Of a stretch of DNA of 64,000 nucleotides, positions 44,757 through 54,542 are shown piece by piece. Source of the DNA: Gordonia gummivorans. Its GTDB lineage: Bacteria > Actinomycetota > Actinomycetes > Mycobacteriales > Mycobacteriaceae. Location: NCBI RefSeq assembly GCF_022513585.1, contig NZ_JAKWBF010000007.1, positions 120,149 to 184,148 of the forward strand, written 5' to 3'. Positions within the stretch are counted from its first letter, which is position 1; the number at the start of each line of letters is the position of its first letter. The notes below the pieces were generated by a model. It ran no database searches. It was given only the letters and a program-made list of their open reading frames with translations, and was not told the origin of the DNA. Position numbers and translations under genes: made by a program.

Positions 44757-45420
44757 GTCCTCCGAAAGCCCGTCGGTTCTCGAACAACTCGGCGGTGTGT
44801 CCGGACTGATCTATTCGACCGTGCCGGTCGTCGTCTTTGTGCCGGTGAACTCGTTCTTCGGGTTACGCGCTGCGATCATCGCGGCACTGACGACCGCCGT
44901 CGCCATCTTCGTGCTGAGGTTGGTGCGCCGGGAGGCGCTCACCCCCGCGGTATCGGGTCTGCTCGGCGTGGCCATCTGTGTGTTCATCGCCCATCGGGTC
45001 GGAGATGCCAAGGGCTACTTCTTGTTCGGCATCTGGACGACGCTCGTGTACGCGGTGGTGTTCGTCATCTCCATCGTCGTGCGGTGGCCGCTCGTGGGAG
45101 TGGCCTGGCATCTCGTGAACGGACAGGGCACCGGGTGGCGGCGCAGCCGCGCCACATTGCGGGCCTACGACCTGGCAACCGCGGTCTGGGCACTCGTGTT
45201 CGTGGCGCGCTACGTGCTGCAGTCGCAGCTCTACGACCACGACCAGACCGGGTGGCTCGCGGTTGCCCGCATCGCCATGGGTTGGCCACTCACGGCAATC
45301 GCGGTACTCGCGACCGTGTACCTGGTGCGACGGGCCACCCAGTCCGAACACGGCGAGTCCGAGCAGAAAATCGAGCAGTCTTCCACCGACCGGCTCGGGC
45401 CCGAACAGTCCCGCAACTGA
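44740..45420 (+). CDS. DUF3159 membrane protein
   Basis: 226 residues. About six membrane helices (VPVVVFVPVNSFFGLRAAIIAALTTAVAIFVLRLV, ALTPAVSGLLGVAICVFIAHRVG, YFLFGIWTTLVYAVVFVISIVVRWPLVGVAWHLVNG, ATAVWALVFVARYVLQSQLY, VARIAMGWPLTAIAVLATVYLVRRA). Homologue of Rv2693c, DUF3159; some relatives are distantly like transporters. Starts inside the OB-fold gene and ends 16 bp before the convergent ceoC. Confidence 0.85.
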   Translation: MAQRTESSESPSVLEQLGGVSGLIYSTVPVVVFVPVNSFFGLRAAIIAALTTAVAIFVLRLVRREALTPAVSGLLGVAICVFIAHRVGDAKGYFLFGIWTTLVYAVVFVISIVVRWPLVGVAWHLVNGQGTGWRRSRATLRAYDLATAVWALVFVARYVLQSQLYDHDQTGWLAVARIAMGWPLTAIAVLATVYLVRRATQSEHGESEQKIEQSSTDRLGPEQSRN

Positions 45421-45436
45421 TCGCTGCAGCAGCGGG

Positions 45437-46093
45437 TCAGACCTGCATGGCGTCGCGCAGCGCCGGTTCCACGTCGTCGGGCGCGATGAAGATCAACTCG
45501 TCGCCGCCTTCGATCGGGTCGTCGGACTGCGGGACGATCACCCGGCCGCCGCGCAGGATCGCGACCAGCGCCGCATCGCGCGGCAGGGTGAGCTTGCGCA
45601 CGGGTTTACCGGCCAGTGGCGTGTTGGCCGGGAGCGTCAGTTCGACCAGGTTGGCCTGACCCTGTCGAAAGGTCATCAGCCGCACCAGATCACCGACCGA
45701 GACGGCCTCCTCGACCAGCGAGGCGAGCAGCCGGGGGGTGGAGACCGCGACGTCCACGCCCCAGTCCTCGTCGAAGAGCCATTCGTTGCGCGGATCATTC
45801 ACCCGTGCGACGACCCGATTGACCGCGAACTCGGTCTTGGCGAGGAGGCTGACCACCAGGTTGGCCTTGTCGTCGCCGGTCGCGGCGATCATGACGTCGA
45901 AGGTGTGCAGATCGGCCTGTTCGAGATTCGACAGCTCGCAGGCGTCGGCCAGGACCCAGGTGGCTCCGGGGACCGCCTTCTCGTCGATATGACCCATCTG
46001 ACGTTCGAAAAGCGTCACCTCGTGGGCATTGGTGAGCAGCTCTCGGGCGATGGACCGACCGACCGCACCGGCACCGGCGATGGCGACTCTCAT
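45437..46093 (-). CDS. ceoC: TrkA-family potassium-uptake regulator, CeoC-like
   Basis: 218 residues: RCK_N NAD(H)-binding domain with GAGAVGRSIARELL (G-x-G-x-x-G) and acidic FERQ at the end of the second strand, then an RCK_C domain (about 135-218) ending IFIAPDDVEPALRDAMQV. Cytosolic gating subunit; RCK proteins control K+ channels and transporters in response to nucleotides. It follows ceoB by 61 bp, matching Rv2691-Rv2692. Confidence 0.92.
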   Translation of the reverse strand: MRVAIAGAGAVGRSIARELLTNAHEVTLFERQMGHIDEKAVPGATWVLADACELSNLEQADLHTFDVMIAATGDDKANLVVSLLAKTEFAVNRVVARVNDPRNEWLFDEDWGVDVAVSTPRLLASLVEEAVSVGDLVRLMTFRQGQANLVELTLPANTPLAGKPVRKLTLPRDAALVAILRGGRVIVPQSDDPIEGGDELIFIAPDDVEPALRDAMQV

Positions 46094-46154
46094 GGCTGAA
46101 CTCCTCGGTCAGAGGTGGTGGGACTGGAAGTGCGGAGCATCTGCGGAGCCTGCC

Positions 46155-46817
46155 CTAGTCGTGTGTGGCCGGGCCGGATGCGGTCGCCCGGGCATTGTCG
46201 AGGTTGTCGAGCAGGCAGGCTGCGAACACCACATCGTCTTGCTGCAGCACGGTTTTCACGTCCGGCAGGACCGGGTGTCCGACCCGGTTGAGGAATGCCA
46301 CACGTGCGCCGGTCAGTTCCTGGAACTTGCCGACAGTGGTTCCGATCCACGACTCGTGGATGTCGAGTTGGGCCACCGCCAGAGATCCGGAGGGGTCGCG
46401 CCACTCCGTGGTCGTGGACGTCTCACCGAGGGCCGAGACGAACCGCTCGGTGGTCCACGGCACGGTCGCAACGGTCGGGATGCCCAGACGCTCGTACACC
46501 TCGGCACGTTTCGCGTCGTAGATGCGGGCGACGACACGCTCCACGGCGAAGGTCTCCCGCGCGACGCGGGCCGAGATGATGTTCGAGTTGTCGCCCGAGG
46601 ACACCGCCGCGAACGCGTCGGCGTTCTCGATGCCCGCGCGTTCGAGGACGTCACGGTCGAAGCCGACGCCGGCGATGGTCACACCTGTGAAATCGGGGCT
46701 CAGACGCGAGAAGGCCGACGCATCGCGGTCGATGATCGCGACCTCGTGACCACGTTTCTGCATCGCCATTGCGAGCGCCGAACCGACCCGTCCGCAACCC
46801 ATGATCACAACCCGCAC
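46155..46817 (-). CDS. ceoB: TrkA-family potassium-uptake regulator, CeoB-like
   Basis: 220 residues from GTG 46815-46817 (VRVVIMGCGRVGSALAMAMQKRGHEVAIIDRDASAF), with GGAAGG upstream; a longer open frame has no family support. RCK_N with G-x-G-x-x-G and terminal Asp for NAD binding; the C-terminal half is an RCK_C domain. Paralogous to ceoC, so the pair probably forms a mixed octameric ring. Divergent from the APC permease gene (149 bp), the likely membrane partner. Confidence 0.92.
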   Translation of the reverse strand: MRVVIMGCGRVGSALAMAMQKRGHEVAIIDRDASAFSRLSPDFTGVTIAGVGFDRDVLERAGIENADAFAAVSSGDNSNIISARVARETFAVERVVARIYDAKRAEVYERLGIPTVATVPWTTERFVSALGETSTTTEWRDPSGSLAVAQLDIHESWIGTTVGKFQELTGARVAFLNRVGHPVLPDVKTVLQQDDVVFAACLLDNLDNARATASGPATHD

Positions 46818-46965
46818 GACGTTCCTTCCGTCGACCACACGTTCATCGTCCGGCCGAGCTGCATCCAGGCCCGGGCCGACCTTGAACCTACCCGCACACA
46901 CCATCCTTCGGGTGCCGACCCGGCCCTTGGTGGCCAATGGATATCACAGGCTCTAATGTTGCCTG

Positions 46966-48984
46966 GTGTCCACCGTGTCGAAGGTGTCCGTCGCGACCAA
47001 GCGCCTGCTTCTGGGGCGGCCATTCCGCAGTGACACGTTGGGTCACACGCTCCTGCCGAAGCGGATTGCGCTGCCCGTATTCGCGTCCGATGCCATGTCG
47101 TCGGTGGCGTACGCGCCGCAGGAGATCTTCCTGGTCCTGTCGGTGGCCGGTGTCAGCGCGCTCGCCTACACACCGTGGGTGGCCGTCGCGGTCGCCGTCG
47201 TCATGGTGGTGGTGGTGGCCAGCTATCGCCAGAACGTGCACGCCTACCCGTCCGGTGGCGGCGACTACGAGGTCGCGACGGTCAATCTCGGTCCCAATGC
47301 GGGTCTGACGGTAGGCAGCGCACTGCTGGTCGACTACGTGCTGACGGTCGCGGTGTCCATCTCGTCGGCGGCGGAGAACATCGGGTCGGCGATCCCGTTC
47401 GTGGAAGAACACAAGGTGTGGTTCTGCGTCGCCGCGATCGTGCTCCTCGCGGCGGTGAACCTGCGTGGCATCAAGGAGTCCGGCGCGTTCCTCGCAACTC
47501 CCACCTACGCCTTCATCATCGGCGTTCTCGCGATGTTGATCTGGGGATTCTTCGAGATCTACATCCTCGGCGAGAATGTCCAGTCCGAGACCGCAGGCTT
47601 CGAGATCAAGGCCGAGGACAACCACCTCGTCGGAATCGCCTTCGTCTTCCTGATCGCCCGGGCCTTCTCGTCGGGCTGTGCGGCCCTGACCGGTGTCGAG
47701 GCGATCAGCAACGGTGTGCCGGCCTTCCGGAAACCCAAGTCGCGCAACGCGGCCACCACACTCCTGATGCTGGGAACCTTCGCGATCATCCTGCTGCTCG
47801 GGATCGTGATGCTGGCGCAGAAGATCGGCGCGAAATACGTGATGGACCCCGAGCAAGACTTGATCGGGGCACCCGAGGGCTACCAGCAGAAGGCGATGAT
47901 CGCGCAGCTGGCGCACGCGGTCTTCGACACCTTCACACCCGGCTTCTATTTCGTCGCCACCGTCACCGCCCTGATCCTGATGCTGGCGGCCAACACGGCG
48001 TTCAACGGATTCCCGGTGCTGGGATCGGTGCTCGCGCAGGATCGTTACCTGCCCCGCCAGTTGCACACCCGGGGTGACCGGCTCGCATTCAGCAACGGAA
48101 TCGTGTTCCTCGCGCTCGCCGCGATCGTCTTCGTGGTCGCCTTCGGCGCTCAGGTGACGGCCCTGATCCAGCTCTATATCGTGGGCGTGTTCGTGTCGTT
48201 CACCCTCAGCCAGACCGGCATGGTGCGGCACTGGACCCGGCTGTTGCGCACCGAGACCGACCCTCGGGCACGCCGACGCATGATGCAGTCGCGCGTGATC
48301 AACAGCGTCGGCCTCGTCATGACGGCGACCGTTCTCATCGTCGTCCTCATCACCAAGTTCACCGCGGGCGCCTGGATCGCGATCCTGGCGATGGTCGCGA
48401 TCTTCATCCTGATGAAGCTGATCCATCACCACTACGCCTCGGTACAGACCGAACTCGAACGCGCGCAGGAGAACGACGAGGAAACGGTGTTGCCCAGTCG
48501 CACGCACTCGGTGGTGTTGGTCTCCACCCTGCACCTGGCCACCAAGCGCGCACTTCTCTATGCACGTGCCACCCGTCCCGACGTGCTCGAGGCGATCACC
48601 GTCAACGTCGACGACCGCGACACCCGCAAGCTGGTGTCGCAATGGGAGGCCAGCGACATCACGGTCCCGCTCAAGGTGATCGCGTCGCCGTACCGTGAGA
48701 TCACCCGGCCGGTCATCGATTACGTGCGTCGCGTGCGGCGGGAGAATCCGCGCGATGTCATCACCGTGTTCATCCCCGAGTACGTTGTCGGGCATTGGTG
48801 GGAGCAGATTCTGCACAACCAGTCGGCGCTGCGTCTCAAGGGGCGCCTGCTGTTCGAACCGGGCGTGATGGTGACCTCGGTGCCGTGGCAGTTGACCTCG
48901 TCGGACCGCCGCAAGGCCGACCCGAGCTACTGGGCACCGGGGGAGACCCGGCGTGCGCTCGGTGGCGACCCGGAACGTCGGTGA
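46966..48984 (+). CDS. APC-superfamily permease, probable K+ importer (KimA-like) with cytoplasmic domain
   Basis: 672 residues, GTG start. Eleven to twelve membrane helices in residues 30-510. Signature FASDAMSSVAYAPQEIFLVLSVAG near the N-terminus and PSGGGDYEVATVNLG match the APC members typified by B. subtilis KimA, a c-di-AMP-regulated K+ importer. The C-terminal 160 residues (SVVLVSTLHLATKRALLYARATRPDVLEAITVNVD) look like a universal-stress-type cytoplasmic domain, as in KimA. Genomic pairing with two RCK proteins supports potassium. Annotations as amino-acid permease in relatives remain possible. Confidence 0.8.
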   Translation: MSTVSKVSVATKRLLLGRPFRSDTLGHTLLPKRIALPVFASDAMSSVAYAPQEIFLVLSVAGVSALAYTPWVAVAVAVVMVVVVASYRQNVHAYPSGGGDYEVATVNLGPNAGLTVGSALLVDYVLTVAVSISSAAENIGSAIPFVEEHKVWFCVAAIVLLAAVNLRGIKESGAFLATPTYAFIIGVLAMLIWGFFEIYILGENVQSETAGFEIKAEDNHLVGIAFVFLIARAFSSGCAALTGVEAISNGVPAFRKPKSRNAATTLLMLGTFAIILLLGIVMLAQKIGAKYVMDPEQDLIGAPEGYQQKAMIAQLAHAVFDTFTPGFYFVATVTALILMLAANTAFNGFPVLGSVLAQDRYLPRQLHTRGDRLAFSNGIVFLALAAIVFVVAFGAQVTALIQLYIVGVFVSFTLSQTGMVRHWTRLLRTETDPRARRRMMQSRVINSVGLVMTATVLIVVLITKFTAGAWIAILAMVAIFILMKLIHHHYASVQTELERAQENDEETVLPSRTHSVVLVSTLHLATKRALLYARATRPDVLEAITVNVDDRDTRKLVSQWEASDITVPLKVIASPYREITRPVIDYVRRVRRENPRDVITVFIPEYVVGHWWEQILHNQSALRLKGRLLFEPGVMVTSVPWQLTSSDRRKADPSYWAPGETRRALGGDPERR

Positions 48985-50309
48985 GTCCGACGGACCCGCA
49001 GGACCCCGGTTCGACGACTCTCGAGATCACCGTGGACGCGCTCGCCAACGGCGGGGCGGCCGTGGGCCGAACGGACGGCCGGGTGGTCTTCGTTCGAGGT
49101 GCCGTGCCGGGCGAGCGGGTGCGGGCCCGCATCACCGATGACTCGCATCCATCGTTCTGGCGGGCCGAGACGGTCGAGATCCTCGACGCCTCGCCGCACC
49201 GAGTGCCAAGTGTGTGTGCGGCGGCCGCCGCGGGCGCTGGGTGCTGCGATCTGGCGTTCATCGACCCGGTCCACGCTCGTGGCCTCAAGCGCGACGTCCT
49301 GGTGGACGTACTGCGCCGCGTCGGCCACCTGCCCGACACGGTGGTGGCCGACACCGACCTGGACTCGGGCGTCAGGGCACTGGCCGATGACCCCACCGGC
49401 TGGCGGATTCGAACCCGACTGGCCGTCGACGACGCTGGGTTCGCCGGACAACTCGGCTTCCGCGCCGACGAGGTGATCACCAGGGTGAGCTGCGCCCAGC
49501 CAGACCCCCGGATACCGGCGGGAATCGACGGTGGATTCACCCCGCATGCCGAACTGGTGATCGTGCTCGACGATGCGGGCCGACGCCACGTCACCGAACT
49601 GGCGCCCGTCGCCACACCCCGGCCGGGCCGTTCCGGCCGCTCACGGAAGCAGGTGCAGCAGCGCCGGCACCGTCTTCGCGCGCCCCGCGCCGAACGACTA
49701 CTGGAGGGCACCGATGTCGCCGAACACCGGGTGGGCGCTCGGTCGTGGCAGATTCCGGTCACCGGTTTCTGGCAGGCGCATCGGAATGCTCCGGAAACCT
49801 ATGCGAACACCATCGTCGAGTTCGCCCGCGCGCACGCATCGACACCCCCGAGGGTGGCCTGGGATCTGTACGGCGGTGCCGGGGTGTTCGCCGCTGCACT
49901 ACTCGACCGCGATCTGGGGGTCGGTGATCTGGGAGTCGGGGCAGTGCATGTGGTCGATTCCGACACCCGGGCACTGGCGGCGGCGGAGAAGACCTTCGAC
50001 GGCGATGACCGGGTCGTCATCCACGCCGGTGAGGTTGCGGCACAGATCGGTTCGCTGCCTCACCCCGACCTGGTGGTCCTGGATCCGCCACGGACCGGTG
50101 CCGGTGAACGCGTGATCGGCGCGATCGCCGCCGCCGAACCCGACGTGGTGGTGCACGTCGGCTGCGACGCCGCCAGGTTCGCGCGTGATCTTGGCCTCTT
50201 TGCCGGACACGGCTACTCCGTGGTGGGGCTGCGGGGTTTCGACGCGTTTGTCCTGACGCACCATGTCGAGGCGATTGCCTGCCTCGTTCGCAACCGTTCA
50301 ACCGCGTGA
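48981..50309 (+). CDS. TRAM-domain class I SAM-dependent RNA methyltransferase (TrmA/RlmD-like)
   Basis: 442 residues from GTG 48981, overlapping the permease stop by four bases (GTGA). N-terminal TRAM domain ([37 protein letters not shown]). C-terminal Rossmann methyltransferase: [16 protein letters not shown] for [14 protein letters not shown] motif IV, the catalytic Cys in [12 protein letters not shown] and the base region [11 protein letters not shown]. Methylates uridine C5 in rRNA or tRNA; target not determinable. Homologue of Rv2689c. Confidence 0.87.
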   Translation: MSPTDPQDPGSTTLEITVDALANGGAAVGRTDGRVVFVRGAVPGERVRARITDDSHPSFWRAETVEILDASPHRVPSVCAAAAAGAGCCDLAFIDPVHARGLKRDVLVDVLRRVGHLPDTVVADTDLDSGVRALADDPTGWRIRTRLAVDDAGFAGQLGFRADEVITRVSCAQPDPRIPAGIDGGFTPHAELVIVLDDAGRRHVTELAPVATPRPGRSGRSRKQVQQRRHRLRAPRAERLLEGTDVAEHRVGARSWQIPVTGFWQAHRNAPETYANTIVEFARAHASTPPRVAWDLYGGAGVFAAALLDRDLGVGDLGVGAVHVVDSDTRALAAAEKTFDGDDRVVIHAGEVAAQIGSLPHPDLVVLDPPRTGAGERVIGAIAAAEPDVVVHVGCDAARFARDLGLFAGHGYSVVGLRGFDAFVLTHHVEAIACLVRNRSTA

Positions 50310-50496
50310 CGTCGCGTGGGTTTTCGTCGGGTTCACCGAACCGCGGGGCTCGGGTGTGGGTGGCGAAGTCCGTAGACTGTTCCAGACAGGGGTCGGGCCT
50401 GCCGCCCTCCCCGCACACAGCCCCCGACGACAGTCACAGACAACAGTCGCCGACAGCAGCCCCAGACACCATGGCCGGGTCCGGATGGAGGAAACG

Positions 50497-52536
50497 ATGA
50501 GCGTGCTCGACCGGATCGATTCACCGGCCGATCTGCAGGCGTGCTCGCCCGCCGAACTCGAGACACTGGCCGCGGAGATCCGGCAGTTCCTGATCGCCAA
50601 GGTGTCGGCGACCGGCGGCCATCTGGGTCCGAATCTGGGTGTGGTCGAGCTGACCATCGCGGTGCATCGGGTGTTCGACTCGCCCCACGATCCGGTGATC
50701 TTCGACACCGGCCACCAGTGCTACGTGCACAAGATCCTGACCGGGCGCAAAGACGACTTCGACCACCTGCGGCAGAAGGGCGGACTCACCGGCTACCAAG
50801 AACGGTCGGAGAGCCCGCATGACTGGGTCGAGTCGTCGCACGCCTCCGCGGCGCTGTCCTACGCCGACGGACTGACCAAAGCCTTCGCCCTGACCGGCCA
50901 GCCCGACCGCACCGTCGTCACGATCGTCGGCGACGGAGCGCTCACCGGCGGTATGTGCTGGGAAGCGATGAACAACATCGCGGCCGCCGACCGGCCGATG
51001 GTGATCGTCGTCAACGACAACGGACGGTCGTACGCACCAACGATCGGCGGGCTTGCCAGTCACCTGTCGGGCCTGCGGCTGCAGCCGGGTTACGAGCGCT
51101 TCCTCGACGAGAGCCGGAAGGCCGTCAAGCAGCTGCCCGTGGTCGGAGAACCCGCCTACGCCGTCTTGCACGGCATGAAGAGCGGACTGAAAGACTTGCT
51201 CTCGCCGCAGGCGATGTTCACCGACCTGGGCCTGAAGTACGTCGGCCCCGTCGACGGGCACGACGTCGACGCGGTCGAGTCGGCGCTCCGGTCGGCCCGC
51301 GACTTCGGTGGACCGGTCATCGTGCATGTCGTCACCCGCAAGGGCATGGGCTACGCGCCGGCCGAGAACCACGAGGCCGATCAGATGCATGCGACCGGCA
51401 TCATCGATCCCGTGACCGGCCGCGCCACCAGCGTGGCCCCACAGGATTGGACATCGGTGTTCTCCGCGGCGCTGCTCGACGCGGGCGCCGCGCGCGACGA
51501 CGTCGTCGCCATCACCGCGGCGATGCCGGGACCCACCGGTCTCACGCCGTTCGGTGAGAAGTACCCGGACCGCATGTTCGACGTCGGGATCGCCGAACAG
51601 CACGCCATGACGTCGGCGGCCGGACTGGCCCTCGGTGGTCTGCATCCGGTGGTCGCGATCTACTCGACCTTCCTCAACCGGGCCTTCGACCAGCTCTTGA
51701 TGGACGTCGCCCTGCTCAAACTTCCGGTGACCCTCGTGCTCGACCGGTCCGGGATCACTGGTCCCGACGGGCCCAGCCACCACGGCATGTGGGATCTGTC
51801 CCTGATGGCGATGGTGCCCGGCTTGCGGGTGGCGGCACCTCGTGACGCGGTCCGGCTGCGCGAGGAGTTTGACGAGGCGTTGGCGACCACCACCGGACCC
51901 ACGGCCCTGCGCTTCTCGAAAGGTGCTGTGCCCGAGGACATTCGAGCCGTCGAACGACTCCACGACGGCGTGGACGTCCTGCACCGCGCGGCCGCCGGTC
52001 TCGGCGAGGCGAGCGGCGACGTCCTCATCGTGGCGATCGGGGCCTTCTGCGGTCTGGCCGTCGACACCGCCGAGCGCCTCGCCCGGCAGGGTATCGACGC
52101 CACGGTGGTCGATCCGCGCTGGATCCTGCCTGTGGCCGGTTCGATCGTGGATGCCGCCCGGCGTCATCGGTTGGTGGTCACGCTGGAGGACAACGGTGTC
52201 AGCGGGGGAGTGGGCGCTGCCATCGCCGAAGCGGTCGCGGCCGCCGACATCCTGGTTCCCGTGCAGATCCGCGGAATTCCGCAGCAGTTCGTCCCGCACG
52301 CGTCGCGCGGCCAGATCCTTGCCGAGTTCGGTTTGACCGCACAGGATCTCGCGCGTTCGATCACCGCGACCGTTGCCGGGATGCACAGCGCACCGGGACT
52401 CGACCGGCCCCTTGCCGACGGCCCAGAACTCGACGCCTCAGAACTCGACGCCCCAGAACTCGACGCCCCAGAACTCGACGCCACAGGCCTCGACACCGAC
52501 GACGCCGTCGAACCTCAGGTCGACGACCAGCGCTGA
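50497..52536 (+). CDS. dxs: 1-deoxy-D-xylulose-5-phosphate synthase
   Basis: First enzyme of the non-mevalonate isoprenoid pathway, condensing pyruvate and glyceraldehyde-3-phosphate with thiamine diphosphate. 679 residues from ATG 50497 with GGAGG upstream. Signs: [13 protein letters not shown] and [16 protein letters not shown] in the N-terminal domain, [16 protein letters not shown] (ThDP GDG motif), [20 protein letters not shown] and the C-terminal transketolase-like domain. About 40 residues longer than E. coli Dxs; the excess is a C-terminal tail made of LDA(S/P)E repeats. Confidence 0.96.
   Translation: MSVLDRIDSPADLQACSPAELETLAAEIRQFLIAKVSATGGHLGPNLGVVELTIAVHRVFDSPHDPVIFDTGHQCYVHKILTGRKDDFDHLRQKGGLTGYQERSESPHDWVESSHASAALSYADGLTKAFALTGQPDRTVVTIVGDGALTGGMCWEAMNNIAAADRPMVIVVNDNGRSYAPTIGGLASHLSGLRLQPGYERFLDESRKAVKQLPVVGEPAYAVLHGMKSGLKDLLSPQAMFTDLGLKYVGPVDGHDVDAVESALRSARDFGGPVIVHVVTRKGMGYAPAENHEADQMHATGIIDPVTGRATSVAPQDWTSVFSAALLDAGAARDDVVAITAAMPGPTGLTPFGEKYPDRMFDVGIAEQHAMTSAAGLALGGLHPVVAIYSTFLNRAFDQLLMDVALLKLPVTLVLDRSGITGPDGPSHHGMWDLSLMAMVPGLRVAAPRDAVRLREEFDEALATTTGPTALRFSKGAVPEDIRAVERLHDGVDVLHRAAAGLGEASGDVLIVAIGAFCGLAVDTAERLARQGIDATVVDPRWILPVAGSIVDAARRHRLVVTLEDNGVSGGVGAAIAEAVAAADILVPVQIRGIPQQFVPHASRGQILAEFGLTAQDLARSITATVAGMHSAPGLDRPLADGPELDASELDAPELDAPELDATGLDTDDAVEPQVDDQR
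52426..52485. repeat. 15-bp tandem repeat within the 3' end of dxs
   Basis: Four units of GAACTCGACGCC(T/C/A)CA: 52426-52440, 52441-52455, 52456-52470 and 52471-52485. They encode E-L-D-A-S/P/T units in the C-terminal tail, which lies outside the catalytic domains, so number changes would be tolerated. Confidence 0.9.
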
Positions 52537-52547
52537 GCGCAGATCTC

Positions 52548-53816
52548 CTAGGAGACCGCTGCTTTGGCGAAGGCCGCCGCGAACGGTTCCGCGCACAGGG
52601 CGCGTTGCCAGGCGCGGGCACCGTCCGACGCCAAACGCTGATCCACCTGTTCGGCCGTCGGTGCGGCTTCCGGGAGTCCGTCCCAGCACAGCTGCCGCAT
52701 GACATCCGGTGCGAGCAGGTTCTCCGCCGGCACCGAATGTTCCTCTGCGATCGTCGCCAGCGCGGACCGGACCTCGGCCAGCCGAGCGGCGGCCTCGGGG
52801 TTGCGTTGCTCCCACCGGTTGGTCGGTGGCAGTCCGCCCGTCGCCGGCGCCTTGCGGGGCGGCAGTTCGTCGTCGGGAAGCTCTCGCGCGCGTTGCAACG
52901 CGGCCAGCCAAGTACCGGCCTGCCTGCGCTGACGAGGTCCACCGAACACCGGGAGGCGGGTGAGTTCGGCCGTGGTCTTGGGGCTGACCGTGGCCGCATT
53001 GATGATTGCCGAGTCCGGCAACACGCGCCCGGGCGCCACGTCACGCCGCTCGGCGATGTGCTCACGGGCTGACCACAATTCGCGGACCGCAGCCAGTGCC
53101 CGAGCGCTCTTGACCGTATGGATACTCGAGGTGCGGCGCCACCGATCCTCACGCGGCGGCGCCGGTGGGCGTTCGAGGACGTAGGCGAATTCCTCACGCG
53201 CCCAACGGTCTTTGCCGGCGTCGACGAGAGCGGCGTCCATCGCGTCGCGCAGTTCGACGAGTACCTCGACATCGAGGGCCGCGTAGTTGAGCCACTCGTC
53301 GGGGAGTGGGCGGCGCGACCAGTCGGCCGCACCGTGGCCCTTCTGCAGCCCCAGACCCAGAAAGTGCGCCACCATCGCCGCAAGGTTGACCTTGGCCAGG
53401 CCAAGGAGCCGTCCGGCCAGTTCGGTGTCATAGAGCTCCGCGCACCGGAAGCCGAGCTCACGAAGACAGGGCAGATCCTGGTCGGCGGCGTGTAGGACCC
53501 ATTCTGGACCGTCGAGCACGGCGATCACCGGGGCCAGCGCCTCGGGTTCGGCGATCGGGTCCAGCAGGAACGACCCGGAACCGCGGCGTCGGATCTGGAT
53601 CAGGTAGGCACGCTGCGAATACCGGTAGCCCGAAGCGCGCTCGGTGTCGAGTGCGATCGGTCCCGATCCGGCGAGCAGTTTGGCGGCGGTCTCGGCGAAC
53701 TGCTGCGCGGACGTCAGCACCGGCGGAACCCCGTCGGCAGGCGAGAGCAACGGGGTGGTCTCGACCGGCTCGGAGTCGGTGGGGGACCCGCTCTCGGGCG
53801 TGTCCGCTTCGCTCAT
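52548..53816 (-). CDS. rnd: Ribonuclease D-type 3'-5' exonuclease with HRDC domain
   Basis: 422 residues from ATG 53814-53816 (MSEADTPESG). DEDDy exonuclease: IALDTERASGYRYSQRAYLIQI (Asp-x-Glu), VLHAADQDLPCL (second Asp) and LNYAALDVEVLVELRD (Tyr-x3-Asp). Two HRDC-like helical domains follow (about 205-290 and 330-420). Homologue of Rv2681. Trims stable RNA precursors. Its ATG overlaps the stop of the upstream DUF3000 gene (ATGA), and its own stop is 11 bp from the dxs stop, convergent. Confidence 0.9.
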   Translation of the reverse strand: MSEADTPESGSPTDSEPVETTPLLSPADGVPPVLTSAQQFAETAAKLLAGSGPIALDTERASGYRYSQRAYLIQIRRRGSGSFLLDPIAEPEALAPVIAVLDGPEWVLHAADQDLPCLRELGFRCAELYDTELAGRLLGLAKVNLAAMVAHFLGLGLQKGHGAADWSRRPLPDEWLNYAALDVEVLVELRDAMDAALVDAGKDRWAREEFAYVLERPPAPPREDRWRRTSSIHTVKSARALAAVRELWSAREHIAERRDVAPGRVLPDSAIINAATVSPKTTAELTRLPVFGGPRQRRQAGTWLAALQRARELPDDELPPRKAPATGGLPPTNRWEQRNPEAAARLAEVRSALATIAEEHSVPAENLLAPDVMRQLCWDGLPEAAPTAEQVDQRLASDGARAWQRALCAEPFAAAFAKAAVS

Positions 53817-54442
53817 GAGGGGCCGAGTTCGGTGACCCCGACCGGCGGCAGCCCCGCAGCGGACGCGAGCACCTCGCAAAAGGCTTCGAGGTGGCTGCCC
53901 AGGCCGTCGGCGGTCACGGCCGTCCACGACGCGCGCAGCTCCAGTTGATGGGCACGTGGCGGGCCGGCGATGTCGCCGTAGCGAACCGACGTGGTCGAGG
54001 TGACCGTGCCGCCCAGAGCGGTGACCGCTACACCCGCGCTGTCGTCAGGAGTCGCGGTCGACCCGACGGGCACGCCCAGCGCCTCACTGAGCCAGCTCCA
54101 AGTCACTTCCGGCAACAACGGATCCATCGCGAGCGCGGCCTCGACCTCGGCCTGGATGTAGGCGACCAGGCGCATGGTCCCGTTCCAGGCGTCCTGACCG
54201 GCCGGGTCGTAGAGCAGGATCAGGCGTCCGAAGGCGCTGCCCGGGGAGTCGACCGGGACCTCGTCGGGTGCGACATCGTCGGGTGCGCGCACCTCGGTGC
54301 CGATCGCATAGCTGTACGGTGCGAGCCGCTGTGGTGGCCGGATCGGGCCGACTTCGATTTCCCGCCGTATCCGAGCGGCGTGCAGCGACTCGACCGCAGC
54401 GCGGAAATCAGCCGGCTCGCTTTCAGCTCCCGAAGACGTCAC
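53813..54442 (-). CDS. DUF3000 protein
   Basis: 209 residues from GTG 54440-54442 (VTSSGAESEPADFRAAVESLHAARIRREIEVGPIRPPQRLAPYSYAIGTEV). The conserved core ends TVTSTTSVRYGDIAGPPRAHQLELRASWTA, typical of DUF3000. Homologue of Rv2680, always beside the RNase D gene in relatives. Function unknown; coupling by 4-bp overlap suggests a joint role in RNA turnover. Divergent from hemE by 100 bp. Confidence 0.87.
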   Translation of the reverse strand: MTSSGAESEPADFRAAVESLHAARIRREIEVGPIRPPQRLAPYSYAIGTEVRAPDDVAPDEVPVDSPGSAFGRLILLYDPAGQDAWNGTMRLVAYIQAEVEAALAMDPLLPEVTWSWLSEALGVPVGSTATPDDSAGVAVTALGGTVTSTTSVRYGDIAGPPRAHQLELRASWTAVTADGLGSHLEAFCEVLASAAGLPPVGVTELGPS

Positions 54443-54542
54443 CGTTCGACGGTAGGTCGGCGGTGGCGAGCAGCGGCGGAGGCGCGCCGTACGGCAGACC
54501 TGGGGCCTGTCGCCGGTGGGTCGCGTGGCAGAGTGAACAACG

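Noticed and set aside
46888..48816. 642-residue open frame on the minus strand opposite the APC permease gene
   Set aside because: It is the antisense shadow expected from high third-position GC. The protein is His/Asp/Arg/Gln-rich with no domain, and the plus strand has a clear membrane transporter.
50521..52386. 621-residue open frame on the minus strand opposite dxs
   Set aside because: Antisense shadow of a clear dxs coding sequence; no recognisable motif or ribosome site.
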